Shown: positions 16,650 to 25,751, numbered from the stretch's first letter. The stretch is 64,000 bases of DNA from Streptomyces cellostaticus (GCF_001513965.1 NZ_KQ948015.1:677373-741372), one strand, 5' to 3'. The notes: generated by a model not told the origin, from the letters alone. Translations and numbers: made by a program.

Positions 16650-17564
16650 CTACCGCTGGTGGTCCCCCTGCCGGAACCGGGCGATCCACTCCGAGGTCGC
16701 CCGCAGACCGCCGAAGGTGTAGAAGTGCACCTTCACCGCGCCGTGCCGCGCGGGGTCGTACTCCTTGGCCAGCGCGTGCAGGAAGCGGTCCGGGCCGGTC
16801 GTCCCCATGAGGTTGGTCAGCGAGAAGCCGTACTTGCGGGCGACGGAGGCGCTGGTGGCGACGCCGAACCGGGCGGCGTAGCCCAGCAGTCGGCGCACGC
16901 CCGCGGGGCCGGGGACGCCGATGCGGACCGGCAGGTGCACTCCGCGGGCGCGGGCGGCCTCCAGCCAGCCGAGGACCGGGGCGACGTCGAAGCCGAACTG
17001 GGTGATGACGTCGCCCCTGAGCCGCTCGGTCCCGAGGGCCGCCGTCTTGTCGGTGAGCGCCGACCACAGCGTGCGGTCGGTGATGGCCGGGTGGCCGTCC
17101 GGGTAACCGCTGATGCCGATGTGCCGTGCGCCGTACCGCTGGAGCAGCCCGGTGCGGATGACGGACAGGGCGTCCTCGTAGGGGCCCTCTGGGCGGGCGG
17201 GGTCGCCGCCGACCACGAACACGTTCTCGGCGGTGCCGTCCGCCGCCAGACCGGCCAGGAACTCCTCCAGGTGGGCCTGCGAGGGCAGACGGCGGGCGGA
17301 GATGTGCGGTACGGGGACAAAGCCGAGCCGCTTGACCGCGCGGGCTGCCGCCAGCCGCACAGCGAGGTCCTCGCCCGCCAGGAAGGTGACGTTGATCCGG
17401 GTGCCCCGCGGGATGCTGTCGCGGGCCTCCTCCAGCTTCGGGATGTCCTTGCCGGTCATCTCCAGGGAGAAGTCGTCCAGCAGGGAGGTGTCCTCCCGCA
17501 GGCTCTCCCCTCCGTTCGAGCGGGGGGCACCCCCGTCGGGCGGGGCGGTGAGAGCGGGGTTCAT
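16650..17564 (-). CDS. Methylenetetrahydrofolate reductase-like protein
   Basis: This 304-residue protein matches the MTHFR TIM-barrel fold: FSLEMTGKDIPKLEEA at the start, RINVTFLAGED, a folate/FAD-type segment NVFVVGGDPARPEGPYEDAL, IGISGYPDGHP, and the late DVITQFGFD segment with its conserved Gln. The reaction in the family is NAD(P)H reduction of methylene-THF to methyl-THF; this shorter subgroup may instead serve C1-folate catabolism. GGAG precedes the ATG by four bases. The first 25 residues are low-complexity and are encoded by a GC-rich inverted-repeat-like stretch (17500-17545), so they may be a late addition. Confidence 0.8.
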   Translation of the reverse strand: MNPALTAPPDGGAPRSNGGESLREDTSLLDDFSLEMTGKDIPKLEEARDSIPRGTRINVTFLAGEDLAVRLAAARAVKRLGFVPVPHISARRLPSQAHLEEFLAGLAADGTAENVFVVGGDPARPEGPYEDALSVIRTGLLQRYGARHIGISGYPDGHPAITDRTLWSALTDKTAALGTERLRGDVITQFGFDVAPVLGWLEAARARGVHLPVRIGVPGPAGVRRLLGYAARFGVATSASVARKYGFSLTNLMGTTGPDRFLHALAKEYDPARHGAVKVHFYTFGGLRATSEWIARFRQGDHQR

Positions 17565-17691
17565 CGTGCTCCTTGTGCGACGGCGTACGGCTGACCCCGC
17601 CCGATGATGCCACGCAGGCCACGAGCCCCTCGGACCGGCCGGCTCGGCATCACCGCGCTCACCGCTTCTCCAGGCACCGGAGCCGTTGCTC

Positions 17692-18111
17692 TCAGCGCGA
17701 CGCGTAGACCTTCTCGACGAAGGCGTGGATCTGCTGGTCCGTCAGGTGGGTGGCGAGATCGGCCTCGCTGATCATGCCGACGAGCTTCTTGTTCTTGATG
17801 ACCGGCAGCCGGCGTATCTGGTTCCGCTCCATCTCGTCCAGCACCTGGTCCACGCTCGCGTCCGCGTCGATCCAGCGCGGCGTGCCCTCTGCCAGATCGG
17901 CGCACGTGATCTTCGACGGGTCGCGGCCCTTGGCCACACACTTCACGACGATGTCGCGGTCCGTGATGATGCCGCACAGCCGCTCGTTGGCGTCGCTGAC
18001 GGGCAGCGCACCCACGTTCAGTTGCGCCATCAGCTGCGCGGCCCGGTCGAGGGTCTCGGTCGCCGGGATCCACTGGGCCCCGGCATGCATGATCTCTGCG
18101 GCGGTGGTCAT
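17692..18111 (-). CDS. Tandem CBS-domain protein
   Basis: This 139-residue protein is made of two CBS domains (about 8-65 and 75-135), with typical segments LNVGALPVSDANERLCGIIT and QIRRLPVIKNKKLVGMISEA. Stand-alone CBS pairs bind adenine nucleotides and act as energy or nucleotide sensors; in Streptomyces several are linked to stress and dormancy-type responses. AGGAGG nine bases before the ATG at 18109-18111 sets the start. It stands between the MTHFR-like and flavodoxin-like genes on the same strand, with no clear operon link. Confidence 0.93.
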   Translation of the reverse strand: MTTAAEIMHAGAQWIPATETLDRAAQLMAQLNVGALPVSDANERLCGIITDRDIVVKCVAKGRDPSKITCADLAEGTPRWIDADASVDQVLDEMERNQIRRLPVIKNKKLVGMISEADLATHLTDQQIHAFVEKVYASR

Positions 18112-18229
18112 GGATTCAACCTCCTTGCGCACACGCCCGTACGGGTGAGAAGGGCGTCCTTCATTCACCGTACGAGCATGTCCGCTCCCCCGCGCGAGGT
18201 CGGCCGTGGGCGAGCCGCCGTGCGCCGTC

Positions 18230-18967
18230 CTACCGGTGCTCGGGGTTCTCGTAGTCGCGGCGGCAGCCGGCGTCCCAGACGGTGCGCTGGTTGCCGTAGG
18301 CGGGGATGCCGCCGAGATCCTTCAGCGCCCGGGCCAGATGCAGCAGGTTCCAGGTCATGAAGGTGGTGTTGCGGTTGGTGAATTCGTTCTCCGGGCCGCC
18401 CGAGCCGGGATCGAGGTACGAGGGGCCGGGGCCTGCCTCGCCGATCCATCCGGCGTCCGCCTGGGGCGGGATGGTGTAGCCCAGGTGCTGGAGGCTGTAG
18501 AGCACGTTCATGGCGCAGTGCTTGACGCCGTCCTCGTTGCCGGTGATCAGGCAGCCGCCGACGCGGCCGTAATAGGCGTACTGTCCCGCGTCGTTGAGCA
18601 GGCTGGAGCAGGCGTAGAGGCGTTCGATCACCTGCTTCATGACGGAGCTGTTGTCGCCCAGCCAGATGGGGCCGGCCAGCACGAGGATGTCGGCCGCCAT
18701 GACCTGCTGGTACAGGTCCGGCCAGGCGTCCGTCTCCCAGCCGTGCTCCGTCATGTCGGGCCACACACCGGTGGCGATGTCGTGGTCCACGGCCCGGACG
18801 ACGTCGACGTGCACGCCCTGTGCGTCCATGACGGCGGTGCTCCGGTCGATCAGCCCCTGGGTGTTGCTCGTCCTCGGCGAGCGTTTGAGCGTGCAGTTGA
18901 TCACCAGGGCCCGCAGATCGTCGTACCGGGCCGGCGGTGCATCGGTGGCGGGCGACGAAGCGGTCAC
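18230..18967 (-). CDS. Flavodoxin-like NAD(P)H-dependent FMN reductase family protein
   Basis: This 245-residue protein has a flavodoxin-like fold: strand 1 with RALVINCTLKRSPRTSNTQG (phosphate loop), ADILVLAGPIWLGDNSSVMK for the flavin ring loop, and GGCLITGNEDG. It resembles the NADPH-dependent FMN reductase/WrbA-like group that reduces quinones or supplies reduced flavin. The GTG start has GGGAGG upstream at a normal distance. Its C-terminal part (GPGPSYLDPGSGGPENEF) is a feature of the Streptomyces subgroup. It has no obvious partner gene; a 287-bp gap separates it from the MFS gene. Confidence 0.85.
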   Translation of the reverse strand: MTASSPATDAPPARYDDLRALVINCTLKRSPRTSNTQGLIDRSTAVMDAQGVHVDVVRAVDHDIATGVWPDMTEHGWETDAWPDLYQQVMAADILVLAGPIWLGDNSSVMKQVIERLYACSSLLNDAGQYAYYGRVGGCLITGNEDGVKHCAMNVLYSLQHLGYTIPPQADAGWIGEAGPGPSYLDPGSGGPENEFTNRNTTFMTWNLLHLARALKDLGGIPAYGNQRTVWDAGCRRDYENPEHR

Positions 18968-19254
18968 ACGGTCCTCCCAGAGCCCGGCGCCGCGCGGTGC
19001 GCGGCGGCACGTCCACAACCGGCTCCAGCGTGGAGGCGGACCGTGGCGGGCGCCACCGCTGGCGGCTGTCCGGCGGATCAGGCCGACTCCGGACAACGTG
19101 CCTCATCAGCACAGGTGAGCGGGGCCATGGGGGTGCCCCCGCGCCCTCAAGGCAGTGGGGAGGGCGTGCCTGGCCCCGCGCTTCCGGCAGGATCCGCCGG
19201 ACAGGCCCGCCGTAGACCCCGGGGGCTCCACGGGTGCCGTCGCGGCCCTCGGCA

Positions 19255-20430
19255 TCACGTGCGGCGGCGGTGTCGCAGGAGTCCGAGGAGGGGACCGGCG
19301 GCGAGCAGGACGGCGAGGGCCGCGTAGCCGTAGGTGAGGGTGGCGAGTGTCGCGACACCGGCGACGAGCAACGGACCGCCCGCATCGCCGAGTTCGCGGC
19401 CGAGTTCGGCGGCGCCCATGGTCTGGCCGAGGCGTTCCGGAGGGGTCGAGGAGGCGAGGGCGGCGAAGCCGAGCGGGGTGATCAGGCCGGTTCCGGCGCC
19501 GGTCAGGGCAGCCCCCGCGAGCACGCCGGTCAGGCCGGGGAGCATCGCGCAGGCCAGACCGGCGGCGGCGAGCAGCAGGCCCGCCGCGATCCCGCCGCGT
19601 GTGGTCAGCCGCCCCTCGTCCAGCGCGCGCCCCGCCTTCGGCTGGACCACCGCGGCGCAGGCGGCGAGCACCGAGACGGCGGCCCCGGTGGCGATGGTGC
19701 CCAGCCCGGCCGCCCGGCCGGAGACCGGCAGGAAGCCCACCCCGACCGACAGCGCCGCGGTGGCGGCGGCCAGCGCGGCCGTCGGCGCGAGAAAGGCCGG
19801 GTCGGCCAGTCGGCGGGCCAGGTCGAGTACGGTCTGCCGGGCCTTGGGCAGCGGCGCTACGACGGGCACGGCGAGCGCGGCCCAGACGGCCACCGCAGCG
19901 CCCAGCACCGCGAGCACCGTGAACAGCAGCCGCAGGCCACCGGCCCACGCCAGGACGCCGCCGAGCAGCGGGCCGAGGGTGTAGCCGATGGACTTGCAGA
20001 AGCCGTAACTGCCGAACGCACGGCCGTGTCCGGCGGCCGGATTGAGCCGGGCGACCAGGGCGGACGCGGACGGCGAGAAGGCGGAGGCCGCCGCGCCCTG
20101 GCCCAGCCGGGCCGCCCACAGCCAGCCCGGGCTGTCCGCCACCGCGTACAGCCCGGAGGCGGCGGCGAAGGCGATGAGCCCGCCGAGCAGCACCGGGCGG
20201 GCTCCGATCCGGTCGGCGAGGGTGCCGAACACCGGCTTGAGGAACACCTCGGCGCCGTCGTACAGCGCGAGCAGCCCGCCCAGCACCATCAGCGAGGTGA
20301 CCGCGTCCTTGGAGAAAGCGCCCAGGTTCGCGGCGATGCCGTGCGCGCCGAAGGCCGTGGTGAACCCGGCCGCGTACAGCGGCCACATCTGGCGGGCCGG
20401 GGCCGAGGGCAGCGGCTGCGTCCGGCTCAT
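19255..20430 (-). CDS. MFS transporter, 12-TMS
   Basis: This 391-residue protein has about 12 hydrophobic helices. Motif A appears as GTLADRIGARPVLLGG, and the fifth-helix region GYTLGPLLGGVLAW suggests an exporter. Its start ATG shares one base with the ChrB-like gene stop (20430), so the pair is translationally coupled. ChrB is the regulator of chromate resistance, so an anion or drug efflux role is possible, but this protein is an MFS member and not the CHR transporter ChrA. Confidence 0.88.
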   Translation of the reverse strand: MSRTQPLPSAPARQMWPLYAAGFTTAFGAHGIAANLGAFSKDAVTSLMVLGGLLALYDGAEVFLKPVFGTLADRIGARPVLLGGLIAFAAASGLYAVADSPGWLWAARLGQGAAASAFSPSASALVARLNPAAGHGRAFGSYGFCKSIGYTLGPLLGGVLAWAGGLRLLFTVLAVLGAAVAVWAALAVPVVAPLPKARQTVLDLARRLADPAFLAPTAALAAATAALSVGVGFLPVSGRAAGLGTIATGAAVSVLAACAAVVQPKAGRALDEGRLTTRGGIAAGLLLAAAGLACAMLPGLTGVLAGAALTGAGTGLITPLGFAALASSTPPERLGQTMGAAELGRELGDAGGPLLVAGVATLATLTYGYAALAVLLAAGPLLGLLRHRRRT

Positions 20431-20993
20431 CAGTCGCCCGCCGGTGTCTCGTGCAGGGCGGCGAACACCCGCTCCGCGTAGTCCTCGCAGGCGGCTGCGC
20501 ACTCCTTCAGCCGCCGGCCGGCCTCGGCCGCCTCCGGAGCGCCGAACACATCGCGGGCCGTCAGATCCCGATGCCGGCGGCGCAGGCGCTCCAACGACTG
20601 CTCCTCTTCCTCCAGTTCGGCCAGGGTGAACCTGGCGATACGGATCTCCTTCGCCAGTTCCCGCTCGAACTTCCCGCAATCGGCGAGGAATTCGGCCCAG
20701 TCCTCGGAGCGGGCTGCGGTGAACAGCGCCTGGAAGCGGGTGCCGTCCTCGGTGCTGCGCCCGGCCGCACTGAGCGTCACGGCCTGCCCGCCGGCGCCTT
20801 CGGTCAGCGTGACCGCCCGGCCGACACCATCGGCGAAGACCGGCACGTCCGGTACGGCCCACACGCCCTGCCCGAGGGAGAGCGCACCGATCCTGCGCAG
20901 CTCGCGCCAGACGGCCACCCGGTGCCGGGACGGCTCCGCGGGCACTTTGAGCACGAGGACGAGCCAGCGGCCTGCCGATTCACCGTTCACCAC
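20430..20993 (-). CDS. ChrB N-terminal domain (PaaX-like) regulator
   Basis: This 187-residue protein matches the ChrB N-terminal family: GRWLVLVLKVPAEPSRHRV, WRELRRIGALSLGQGVWAVP, then a long charged helical part and ARFTLAELEEEEQSLERL. ChrB acts as a chromate-sensing repressor in Ochrobactrum, but only the N-terminal domain is present here. I place the start at the GTG at 20993 because a -10 hexamer, TACATT, ends seven bases before it, which fits a leaderless transcript. Upstream in-frame TTG codons would put coding sequence across the palindromic operator. It overlaps the MFS gene and is divergent from the DUF6153 gene. Confidence 0.8.
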   Translation of the reverse strand: MVNGESAGRWLVLVLKVPAEPSRHRVAVWRELRRIGALSLGQGVWAVPDVPVFADGVGRAVTLTEGAGGQAVTLSAAGRSTEDGTRFQALFTAARSEDWAEFLADCGKFERELAKEIRIARFTLAELEEEEQSLERLRRRHRDLTARDVFGAPEAAEAGRRLKECAAACEDYAERVFAALHETPAGD

Positions 20994-21000
20994 GCCAGGC

Positions 21001-21020
21001 AATGTAGCAGGCGTTACATT
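21001..21020. promoter_or_regulatory. Palindromic operator overlapping the chrB-like -10
   Basis: AATGTAGCAGGCGTTACATT has perfect 6-bp arms (AATGTA/TACATT) and an 8-bp centre. The left arm, read on the minus strand, is the -10 hexamer TACATT, seven bases before the GTG of the ChrB-like gene. Its position suggests autorepression by the encoded regulator. Confidence 0.6.
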
Positions 21021-21089
21021 TACTGATGTGCGGGCTGGACGGCGCCGACTGGGGAGCCCCGTCAACTTCGGGGTGCTTGCGGCCCCCGG

Positions 21090-21104
21090 TACCCCTACCC
21101 GGTA
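21090..21104. promoter_or_regulatory. GC-rich palindrome-like site before the DUF6153 gene
   Basis: TACCCCTACCCGGTA reads TACC...GGTA with C/G-rich centre, reminiscent of CsoR-type copper operators, and CCGGTA is directly repeated. It lies about 50 bp before a gene for a His/Met-containing exported protein. Assignment is tentative. Confidence 0.3.
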
Positions 21105-21152
21105 TCGTCATGCGGCAGACAACGAACCGAGCCGCCGGAAGGAGGACAGGCC

Positions 21153-21596
21153 ATGAGGGGCGTCGACCGCGCGAACGGCCCGGGTATCTCCCGGCTGCTC
21201 ACTCTGTGCGCGGTCCTGCTCGGCCTGTTCCTCATGCACGGCTCGCCGACCGCGGCCACCGGCGGCTGCCACGGCGAGATGAGCACGGCCCCGTCCGCGC
21301 CGTCCCTGCACGACGGCCATGCCGACGCCATGGCAGGGGCGGAGCCCGCGCAGCCCCGCCCCGACGCCGTCCAGGTCCAGGCCATGGACGGCATGGCCGC
21401 GCACGGGGCGCTGTGCGTCGCCGCCCCGGCCCAGAAGCAGATCCCGCTGCCCCTGGCTCCGCTCATCGGCATCCTCGCCATCGCCGCGCTGGCGGCCTGG
21501 GCCGTGCACCACGCCGGGAGTGCCGGCGGGACCCGGCGGCGTGGGCCGCCGGGCGGACGTGACCTTCTCCTCCAGGTGTGCATCGCGCGGACGTGA
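21153..21596 (+). CDS. DUF6153 family exported/membrane protein
   Basis: This 147-residue protein has a signal-anchor segment at about 14-32, an extracytoplasmic stretch rich in His, Met and Cys (GGCHGEMSTAP, LHDGHADAMAG, QAMDGMAAHGALC) and a second hydrophobic segment at about 98-118. Composition and layout match the Streptomyces DUF6153 family. The His/Met content is what one expects of a copper-handling protein, and the following gene encodes a Met/His-rich lipoprotein, so I infer metal binding outside the membrane. GGAGGA precedes the ATG. Confidence 0.8.
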   Translation: MRGVDRANGPGISRLLTLCAVLLGLFLMHGSPTAATGGCHGEMSTAPSAPSLHDGHADAMAGAEPAQPRPDAVQVQAMDGMAAHGALCVAAPAQKQIPLPLAPLIGILAIAALAAWAVHHAGSAGGTRRRGPPGGRDLLLQVCIART

Positions 21597-21702
21597 CAGG
21601 AACCGCGCCGGAACCGCCCTGCACCGGGCTGTCCGGCCGCAGCGTCCTGCTCACCCCGCGCGCCACCCGGTGTGGTGCGCCACCCGGAAAGACATCCGAT
21701 CG

Positions 21703-22623
21703 ATGTTCGCTTTCACCCGTTTCACCGTCCGCCGTCGTGCCCTCGCGGCGACCGGCACCGCAGCCGTCCTCGCCCTGACCCTGGCCGCCTGCGGCTCCGA
21801 CGGCGACTCCGGCATGTCCGGCATGCACCACAGCACCACGCCCACGGCGACCGCGTCGGCCGGCGCCGGCGCGATGGGCGACATGCCCGGCATGCACCGA
21901 GCTGCGGGCGGCAACGGCCTGGCCGACGCCAAGGACGGTTACCGCCTGACCAGCTCCGACAGCACCTTGGCGGCAGGCAAGCAGACCGCCTACGGGTTCA
22001 CGATCACCGGCCCGGACGACAAGCCGGTCACCGGATTCGCACTCGACCAGACCAAGCGGATGCACTTCTACGCCATCCGCTCCGACCTGACCGGCTTCCA
22101 GCACGTTCACCCCACGATGGCGTCCGACGGCACCTGGACGGCCGGCCTGTCCTCCCTCGCGTCCGGCTCATGGCGCATGTTCGCCTCCTTCACGCCCGAC
22201 AGCGGCGGCGGCAAGGGCAAGGACTTCGTCCTCAGCCGGACCGTCACCGTCCCCGGCAAGGCCACCAGGACGCCGCTGCCCGCCGCGACGGCCAGCACCG
22301 AGGCCGACGGGTACACGGTCACGGTGGAGGGTGAGCCGATGGCCGGCATGGCGCACCCGCTGACCGTACGGATCACCAAGGACGGCAAGCCGGTCACCGA
22401 TCTGCAGCCCTACCTCGACACCTACGCCCACCTGACCGCCTTCCACGAAGGCGACGCCGCCTTCGCCCACCTCCACCCCACCACCAAGGTCAACGGCGAT
22501 CACGGCGGACCTGAGCTGTCGTTCCACGCGGAACTGCCCACCTCGGGCAACTGGCGGCTCTTCCTGCAGTTCCAGACCGGCGGCAAGCTCCACACCGCCG
22601 CCCTGACGCTGCGCGTCGGCTGA
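21703..22623 (+). CDS. Secreted Met/His-rich lipoprotein, probably metal-binding
   Basis: This 306-residue protein starts with an arginine-containing signal sequence (TVRRRALAATG) and lipobox LAAC with Cys30. A low-complexity Met/His segment follows (GMSGMHH, MGDMPGMH). Two beta-rich halves each carry a His cluster: GFQHVHPTM near 135-145 and FAHLHPTTKVNGDHGG near 255-270. This resembles Streptomyces secreted proteins related to YtkA-like or heavy-metal-binding domains. I infer copper or silver scavenging at the cell surface, with the DUF6153 protein 106 bp upstream as partner. A strong hairpin terminator follows the stop codon. Confidence 0.82.
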   Translation: MFAFTRFTVRRRALAATGTAAVLALTLAACGSDGDSGMSGMHHSTTPTATASAGAGAMGDMPGMHRAAGGNGLADAKDGYRLTSSDSTLAAGKQTAYGFTITGPDDKPVTGFALDQTKRMHFYAIRSDLTGFQHVHPTMASDGTWTAGLSSLASGSWRMFASFTPDSGGGKGKDFVLSRTVTVPGKATRTPLPAATASTEADGYTVTVEGEPMAGMAHPLTVRITKDGKPVTDLQPYLDTYAHLTAFHEGDAAFAHLHPTTKVNGDHGGPELSFHAELPTSGNWRLFLQFQTGGKLHTAALTLRVG

Positions 22624-22632
22624 TCCCACCCC

Positions 22633-22668
22633 ACCCGGCCCGTCGGCGCACGCGTCGGCGGGCCGGGT
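22633..22668 (+). terminator. Rho-independent-type hairpin
   Basis: ACCCGGCCCG (22633-22642) and CGGGCCGGGT (22659-22668) form a perfect 10-bp stem with a 16-base loop, 10 bp after the lipoprotein stop. There is no U tract, as is usual in Streptomyces. It also separates this gene from the convergent macrodomain gene. Confidence 0.8.
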
Positions 22669-22714
22669 GACTACGGCCTACGGGAAGCGCCGGCCCTCCG
22701 TACCCTGGCCGCCC

Positions 22715-23224
22715 TCAGCCGACTTGCCGGGCGAACGCCTCGTACGCCCGCTCGTCGAAGAGGACGAACCGCACTTCTTCGACCACTGTCCGCGCGCTGC
22801 GCACCGTCTCCACGGCGATGCGAGCCGCATCCTCCATCGGCCACCGGTACACGCCGGTGGAGATCGCCGGGAACGCGACCGTCCGCGCACCCAGCTCATC
22901 GGCCACCCGGAGTGACTCGCGGTAGCAGGAGGCGAGCAGGTCGGAGCGGTCCTCGGTGGTGGAAAAGACGGGGCCGACGGTGTGGATGACCCAGCGGGCG
23001 TCCAGATCGCCGGCCGTGGTGGCGATCGCCCGGCCCGTGGGCAGGCCCTTGCCGTAGTGGGAGGCGCGCAGCTTGCGGCACTCCTCGAGGATCGCGGGGC
23101 CGCCGCGGCGGTGGATCGCGCCGTCGACGCCTCCGCCGCCGAGCAGGGAGGAGTTGGCCGCGTTGACGATCGCGTCGGCGCTCTGCCGGGTGATGTCGCC
23201 CTGGACGAGGGAGATAGTGGTCAT
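22715..23224 (-). CDS. Macrodomain O-acetyl-ADP-ribose deacetylase
   Basis: This 169-residue protein is a complete macrodomain: [45 protein letters not shown] and [12 protein letters not shown] are the ADP-ribose-binding loops of the YmdB/MacroD type. The family hydrolyses O-acetyl-ADP-ribose and removes mono-ADP-ribose from proteins. Its ATG overlaps the stop of an FAD-dependent oxidoreductase gene (ATGA), so both are probably made together. An inositol-phosphatase-like gene and a gamma-glutamyltransferase lie further upstream on the same strand. A regulatory role in NAD or ADP-ribose metabolism is inferred. Confidence 0.93.
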   Translation of the reverse strand: MTTISLVQGDITRQSADAIVNAANSSLLGGGGVDGAIHRRGGPAILEECRKLRASHYGKGLPTGRAIATTAGDLDARWVIHTVGPVFSTTEDRSDLLASCYRESLRVADELGARTVAFPAISTGVYRWPMEDAARIAVETVRSARTVVEEVRFVLFDERAYEAFARQVG

Positions 23225-24630
23225 GTCTGCCTCAGTCTCCTCCATACGGCCTTGGCCGCGTTGTGCCCCGACATGCCGTGCACGCCGGGTCCCGGCGGGG
23301 TGGCCGAGGAGCAGATGAAGACGGCAGGGTGCGGGGTCCGGTACGGGAACAGGGACAGCCTGGGGCGCAGCAGGAGCTGGAGTCCGGAGGCCGCGCCGCA
23401 GGCGATGTCGCCGCCGACGTAGTTGGCGTTGCGGGCGGCCATCTCGGCCGGGCCCGCGGTCGCGCGGGCCAGGACGCGGTCGCGGAAGCCGGGCGCGAAA
23501 CGCTCCAGCTGGCGTTCTATCGCGTCCGTGAGGTCGCCCTGCCAGCCGTTGGGGACATGGCCGTACGCCCAGAAGACGTGCTTGCCCTCGGGGGCGCGGG
23601 TGGGGTCGGCCACGCTGGGCTGCACAGTGATCAGGAACGGCGTTTCGGGGGCGCGGCCCTCACGGGACGCGGCGCGCAGGGCGGTCTCGATCTCGGCCTT
23701 GCTCGCGCCGATCTGCACGGTGCCGGCGACCCGGGCCTCGGGGGCGGTCCAGGGCACCGGGCCGTCCAGCGCGTAGTCGATCTTGAAGACGCTGGGGCCG
23801 TAGCGGTAGCTGTCGTAGTAGCCGCCGAAGCCGGCGATGCGGGCGAGCGCGGCGGGCGAGGTGTCGAAGACGTACGCGCGCGCGGGCGGCAGGTCGTCCA
23901 GGCGCTTGACCTCGTAGTCCGTGTGGACGGCGCCGCCGAGGTCGGTGAGGTAGGCGGCGAGGGCGTCGGAGATCGCCTGGGAGCCGCCGCGGGCCACCGG
24001 CCAGCCGCGGGCGTGCGCGGCCAGCGCGAAGACCAGGCCGATGGCGCCGGTGGCGAGGCCGCCCAGCGGGGCCATGACGTGGGCGACAAGGCCGGAGAAG
24101 AGGGCCTTGAACCGCTCGTCGTGGAAGCGGCGCATCAGCCAGGTGGAGGGCGGCAGTCCGGCCAGGCCGAAGCGGGCGAGGGTGACCGGGTCGCGGGGCA
24201 GCGCGGTCAGCGGCAGGGACATGAAGTCCCGGGCGAGCGTGTCCCAGTGGGGCAGGAACGGTCCGACCAGCCTGCGGTAGGCACCCGCGTCGCGCGGTCC
24301 GAAGGAGGCGGCCGTCTCGGCGACGGACCGGGACAGTACGGCCGCGGTGCCGTCCGGGAAGGGGTGCGCCATGGGCAGGTCGGCGTGCAGCCACTGAAGG
24401 CCGTAGCGATCGAGCGGCAGGGCACGGAACGCGGGCGAGTTGATGCCGAGGGGGTGGGCGGCCGAGCACGGGTCGTGCCGGAAGCCGGGCAGGGTCAGCT
24501 CCTCGGTGCGGGCGCCGCCGCCCACGGTGGGCTGCGCCTCGAAGAGGGCGACGGAGAAGCCCCGGCGGGCCAGCTCCACGGCAGCGGTCAGTCCGTTCGG
24601 TCCCGCACCCACCACGACCGCATCGAGCAT
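23221..24630 (-). CDS. FAD-dependent oxidoreductase, phytoene-desaturase-like
   Basis: This 469-residue protein begins with the Rossmann dinucleotide motif [19 protein letters not shown], then [14 protein letters not shown], a typical start of the phytoene dehydrogenase/CrtI-like amine-oxidase superfamily. The C-terminal FAD-contact segment is [18 protein letters not shown]. The ATG at 24630 is preceded by GGAGG at 8 bp; a GTG three codons earlier is less well placed. No carotenoid genes are nearby, so the substrate is open. The stop overlaps the macrodomain gene start. Confidence 0.87.
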   Translation of the reverse strand: MLDAVVVGAGPNGLTAAVELARRGFSVALFEAQPTVGGGARTEELTLPGFRHDPCSAAHPLGINSPAFRALPLDRYGLQWLHADLPMAHPFPDGTAAVLSRSVAETAASFGPRDAGAYRRLVGPFLPHWDTLARDFMSLPLTALPRDPVTLARFGLAGLPPSTWLMRRFHDERFKALFSGLVAHVMAPLGGLATGAIGLVFALAAHARGWPVARGGSQAISDALAAYLTDLGGAVHTDYEVKRLDDLPPARAYVFDTSPAALARIAGFGGYYDSYRYGPSVFKIDYALDGPVPWTAPEARVAGTVQIGASKAEIETALRAASREGRAPETPFLITVQPSVADPTRAPEGKHVFWAYGHVPNGWQGDLTDAIERQLERFAPGFRDRVLARATAGPAEMAARNANYVGGDIACGAASGLQLLLRPRLSLFPYRTPHPAVFICSSATPPGPGVHGMSGHNAAKAVWRRLRQT

Positions 24631-24717
24631 CGACGGCACCTCCGGACCCCTTCGTCAGCCGATGGCCACTCGGGATCAGGATATGCCGGAGGACCGACAC
24701 TCCCCGGGCCGGGTGAC

Positions 24718-25563
24718 TCAGGCGGCCGTGCGCAGCAGCTCGGCGACCCGGCGAGCGGTGGCGGCGTCCCGGGCGGCGGTGAACGGCAGCGCGTTGGCAC
24801 CGGTCACGCGGAACGGCTCGCCGGTGCGGGTCAGGTGGGCGCCACCCGCCTCCTCGACCAGGAGCAGGCCCGCCGCGTGGTCCCAGGCGGCCTCCCAGGA
24901 GAACGCGACCGCGTCCAACTCGCCCCGGGCTATGGCGAGATACTCCAGGCCCGCCGAGCCGCAGGGGCGCGGGGCGACACCGTCGGTCCACAGGGCGCGC
25001 AGCGCGTGCTTCTGCTCGTCGGTGGTGAAGTCCGGGTGGGAGGTGGCGACGCGCAGGTCACGTCCGGGTGCGGGCGAGCCCGCGAGCAGCCGCTCACCGT
25101 CGAGGAAGGCGCCCCGGCCGCGGACGGCCGTGGCGAGCTGGTCGCGCGCGGGGGCGTAGGTCCAGGAGGCCAGGACGGTCCCCCGGTGGGCGAGCGCGAT
25201 CAGGGTGCAGAAGCCGTCGTCGCCGTGCACGAACTGGCGTGTGCCGTCGACCGGGTCGATGATCCAGACCGGCGCGTCGCCCTGGATCGCCTCGTACGTC
25301 GCCGGGTTGGCGTGCACCGCCTCCTCGCCGACGACCACCGAGCCCGGCAGCAGCGCCCCGAGGACTTCGGTGAGCCGGCGCTCGGCGAGGCGGTCGGCGT
25401 CGGTCACCAGGTCGTGCGGTCCGCTCTTCTGGTCCACCTCGTGCTCGGCGAGGCGGCAAAAGCGGGGCAGGATCTCGGCCGCGGCCGCCTTGCGGACCGC
25501 TTCCTCCACGTCGGCCGAGCAGCGGGTGAGAAACTCGTCGATGGTTTCCGTGTCTTGGATCAT
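24718..25563 (-). CDS. Inositol-monophosphatase-family phosphatase
   Basis: This 281-residue protein contains the Mg-site motifs of the IMPase superfamily: DLVTDADRLAERRL, GEEA for the first Glu, WIIDPVDGTRQFVHG and the C-terminal WDHAAGLLLVEEAGG. Family members dephosphorylate inositol phosphate, histidinol phosphate or 3'-phosphoadenosine 5'-phosphate; which applies here cannot be told. The start is ambiguous: ATG at 25563 gives MIQDTETIDEF, ATG at 25572 adds three residues, and neither has a strong ribosome-binding site. It precedes the FAD oxidoreductase by 87 bp on the same strand. Confidence 0.88.
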   Translation of the reverse strand: MIQDTETIDEFLTRCSADVEEAVRKAAAAEILPRFCRLAEHEVDQKSGPHDLVTDADRLAERRLTEVLGALLPGSVVVGEEAVHANPATYEAIQGDAPVWIIDPVDGTRQFVHGDDGFCTLIALAHRGTVLASWTYAPARDQLATAVRGRGAFLDGERLLAGSPAPGRDLRVATSHPDFTTDEQKHALRALWTDGVAPRPCGSAGLEYLAIARGELDAVAFSWEAAWDHAAGLLLVEEAGGAHLTRTGEPFRVTGANALPFTAARDAATARRVAELLRTAA

Positions 25564-25751
25564 GCCCTCCATGAGAACACGCGCCACTGACAATCCCCGC
25601 CCGGGTGGTGGATGTGAGGTGGAATCGGGATGAAAAGCGGGTGCGGGCGAGTTCGGTGGGCAGGGGCGGTTGCCGAGGCCGCCCGAGAGGCGCCGGTCAC
25701 CCGGGCCGGTGGGTCGGCCGGGCCGCCGGGCGCCCCACGTCAGCCGCGCCG

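Noticed and set aside
17500..17545. GC-rich inverted repeat near the MTHFR-like start considered as a terminator
   Set aside because: It lies inside the coding frame just after the start codon and is more likely an inserted repeat that encodes extra N-terminal residues.
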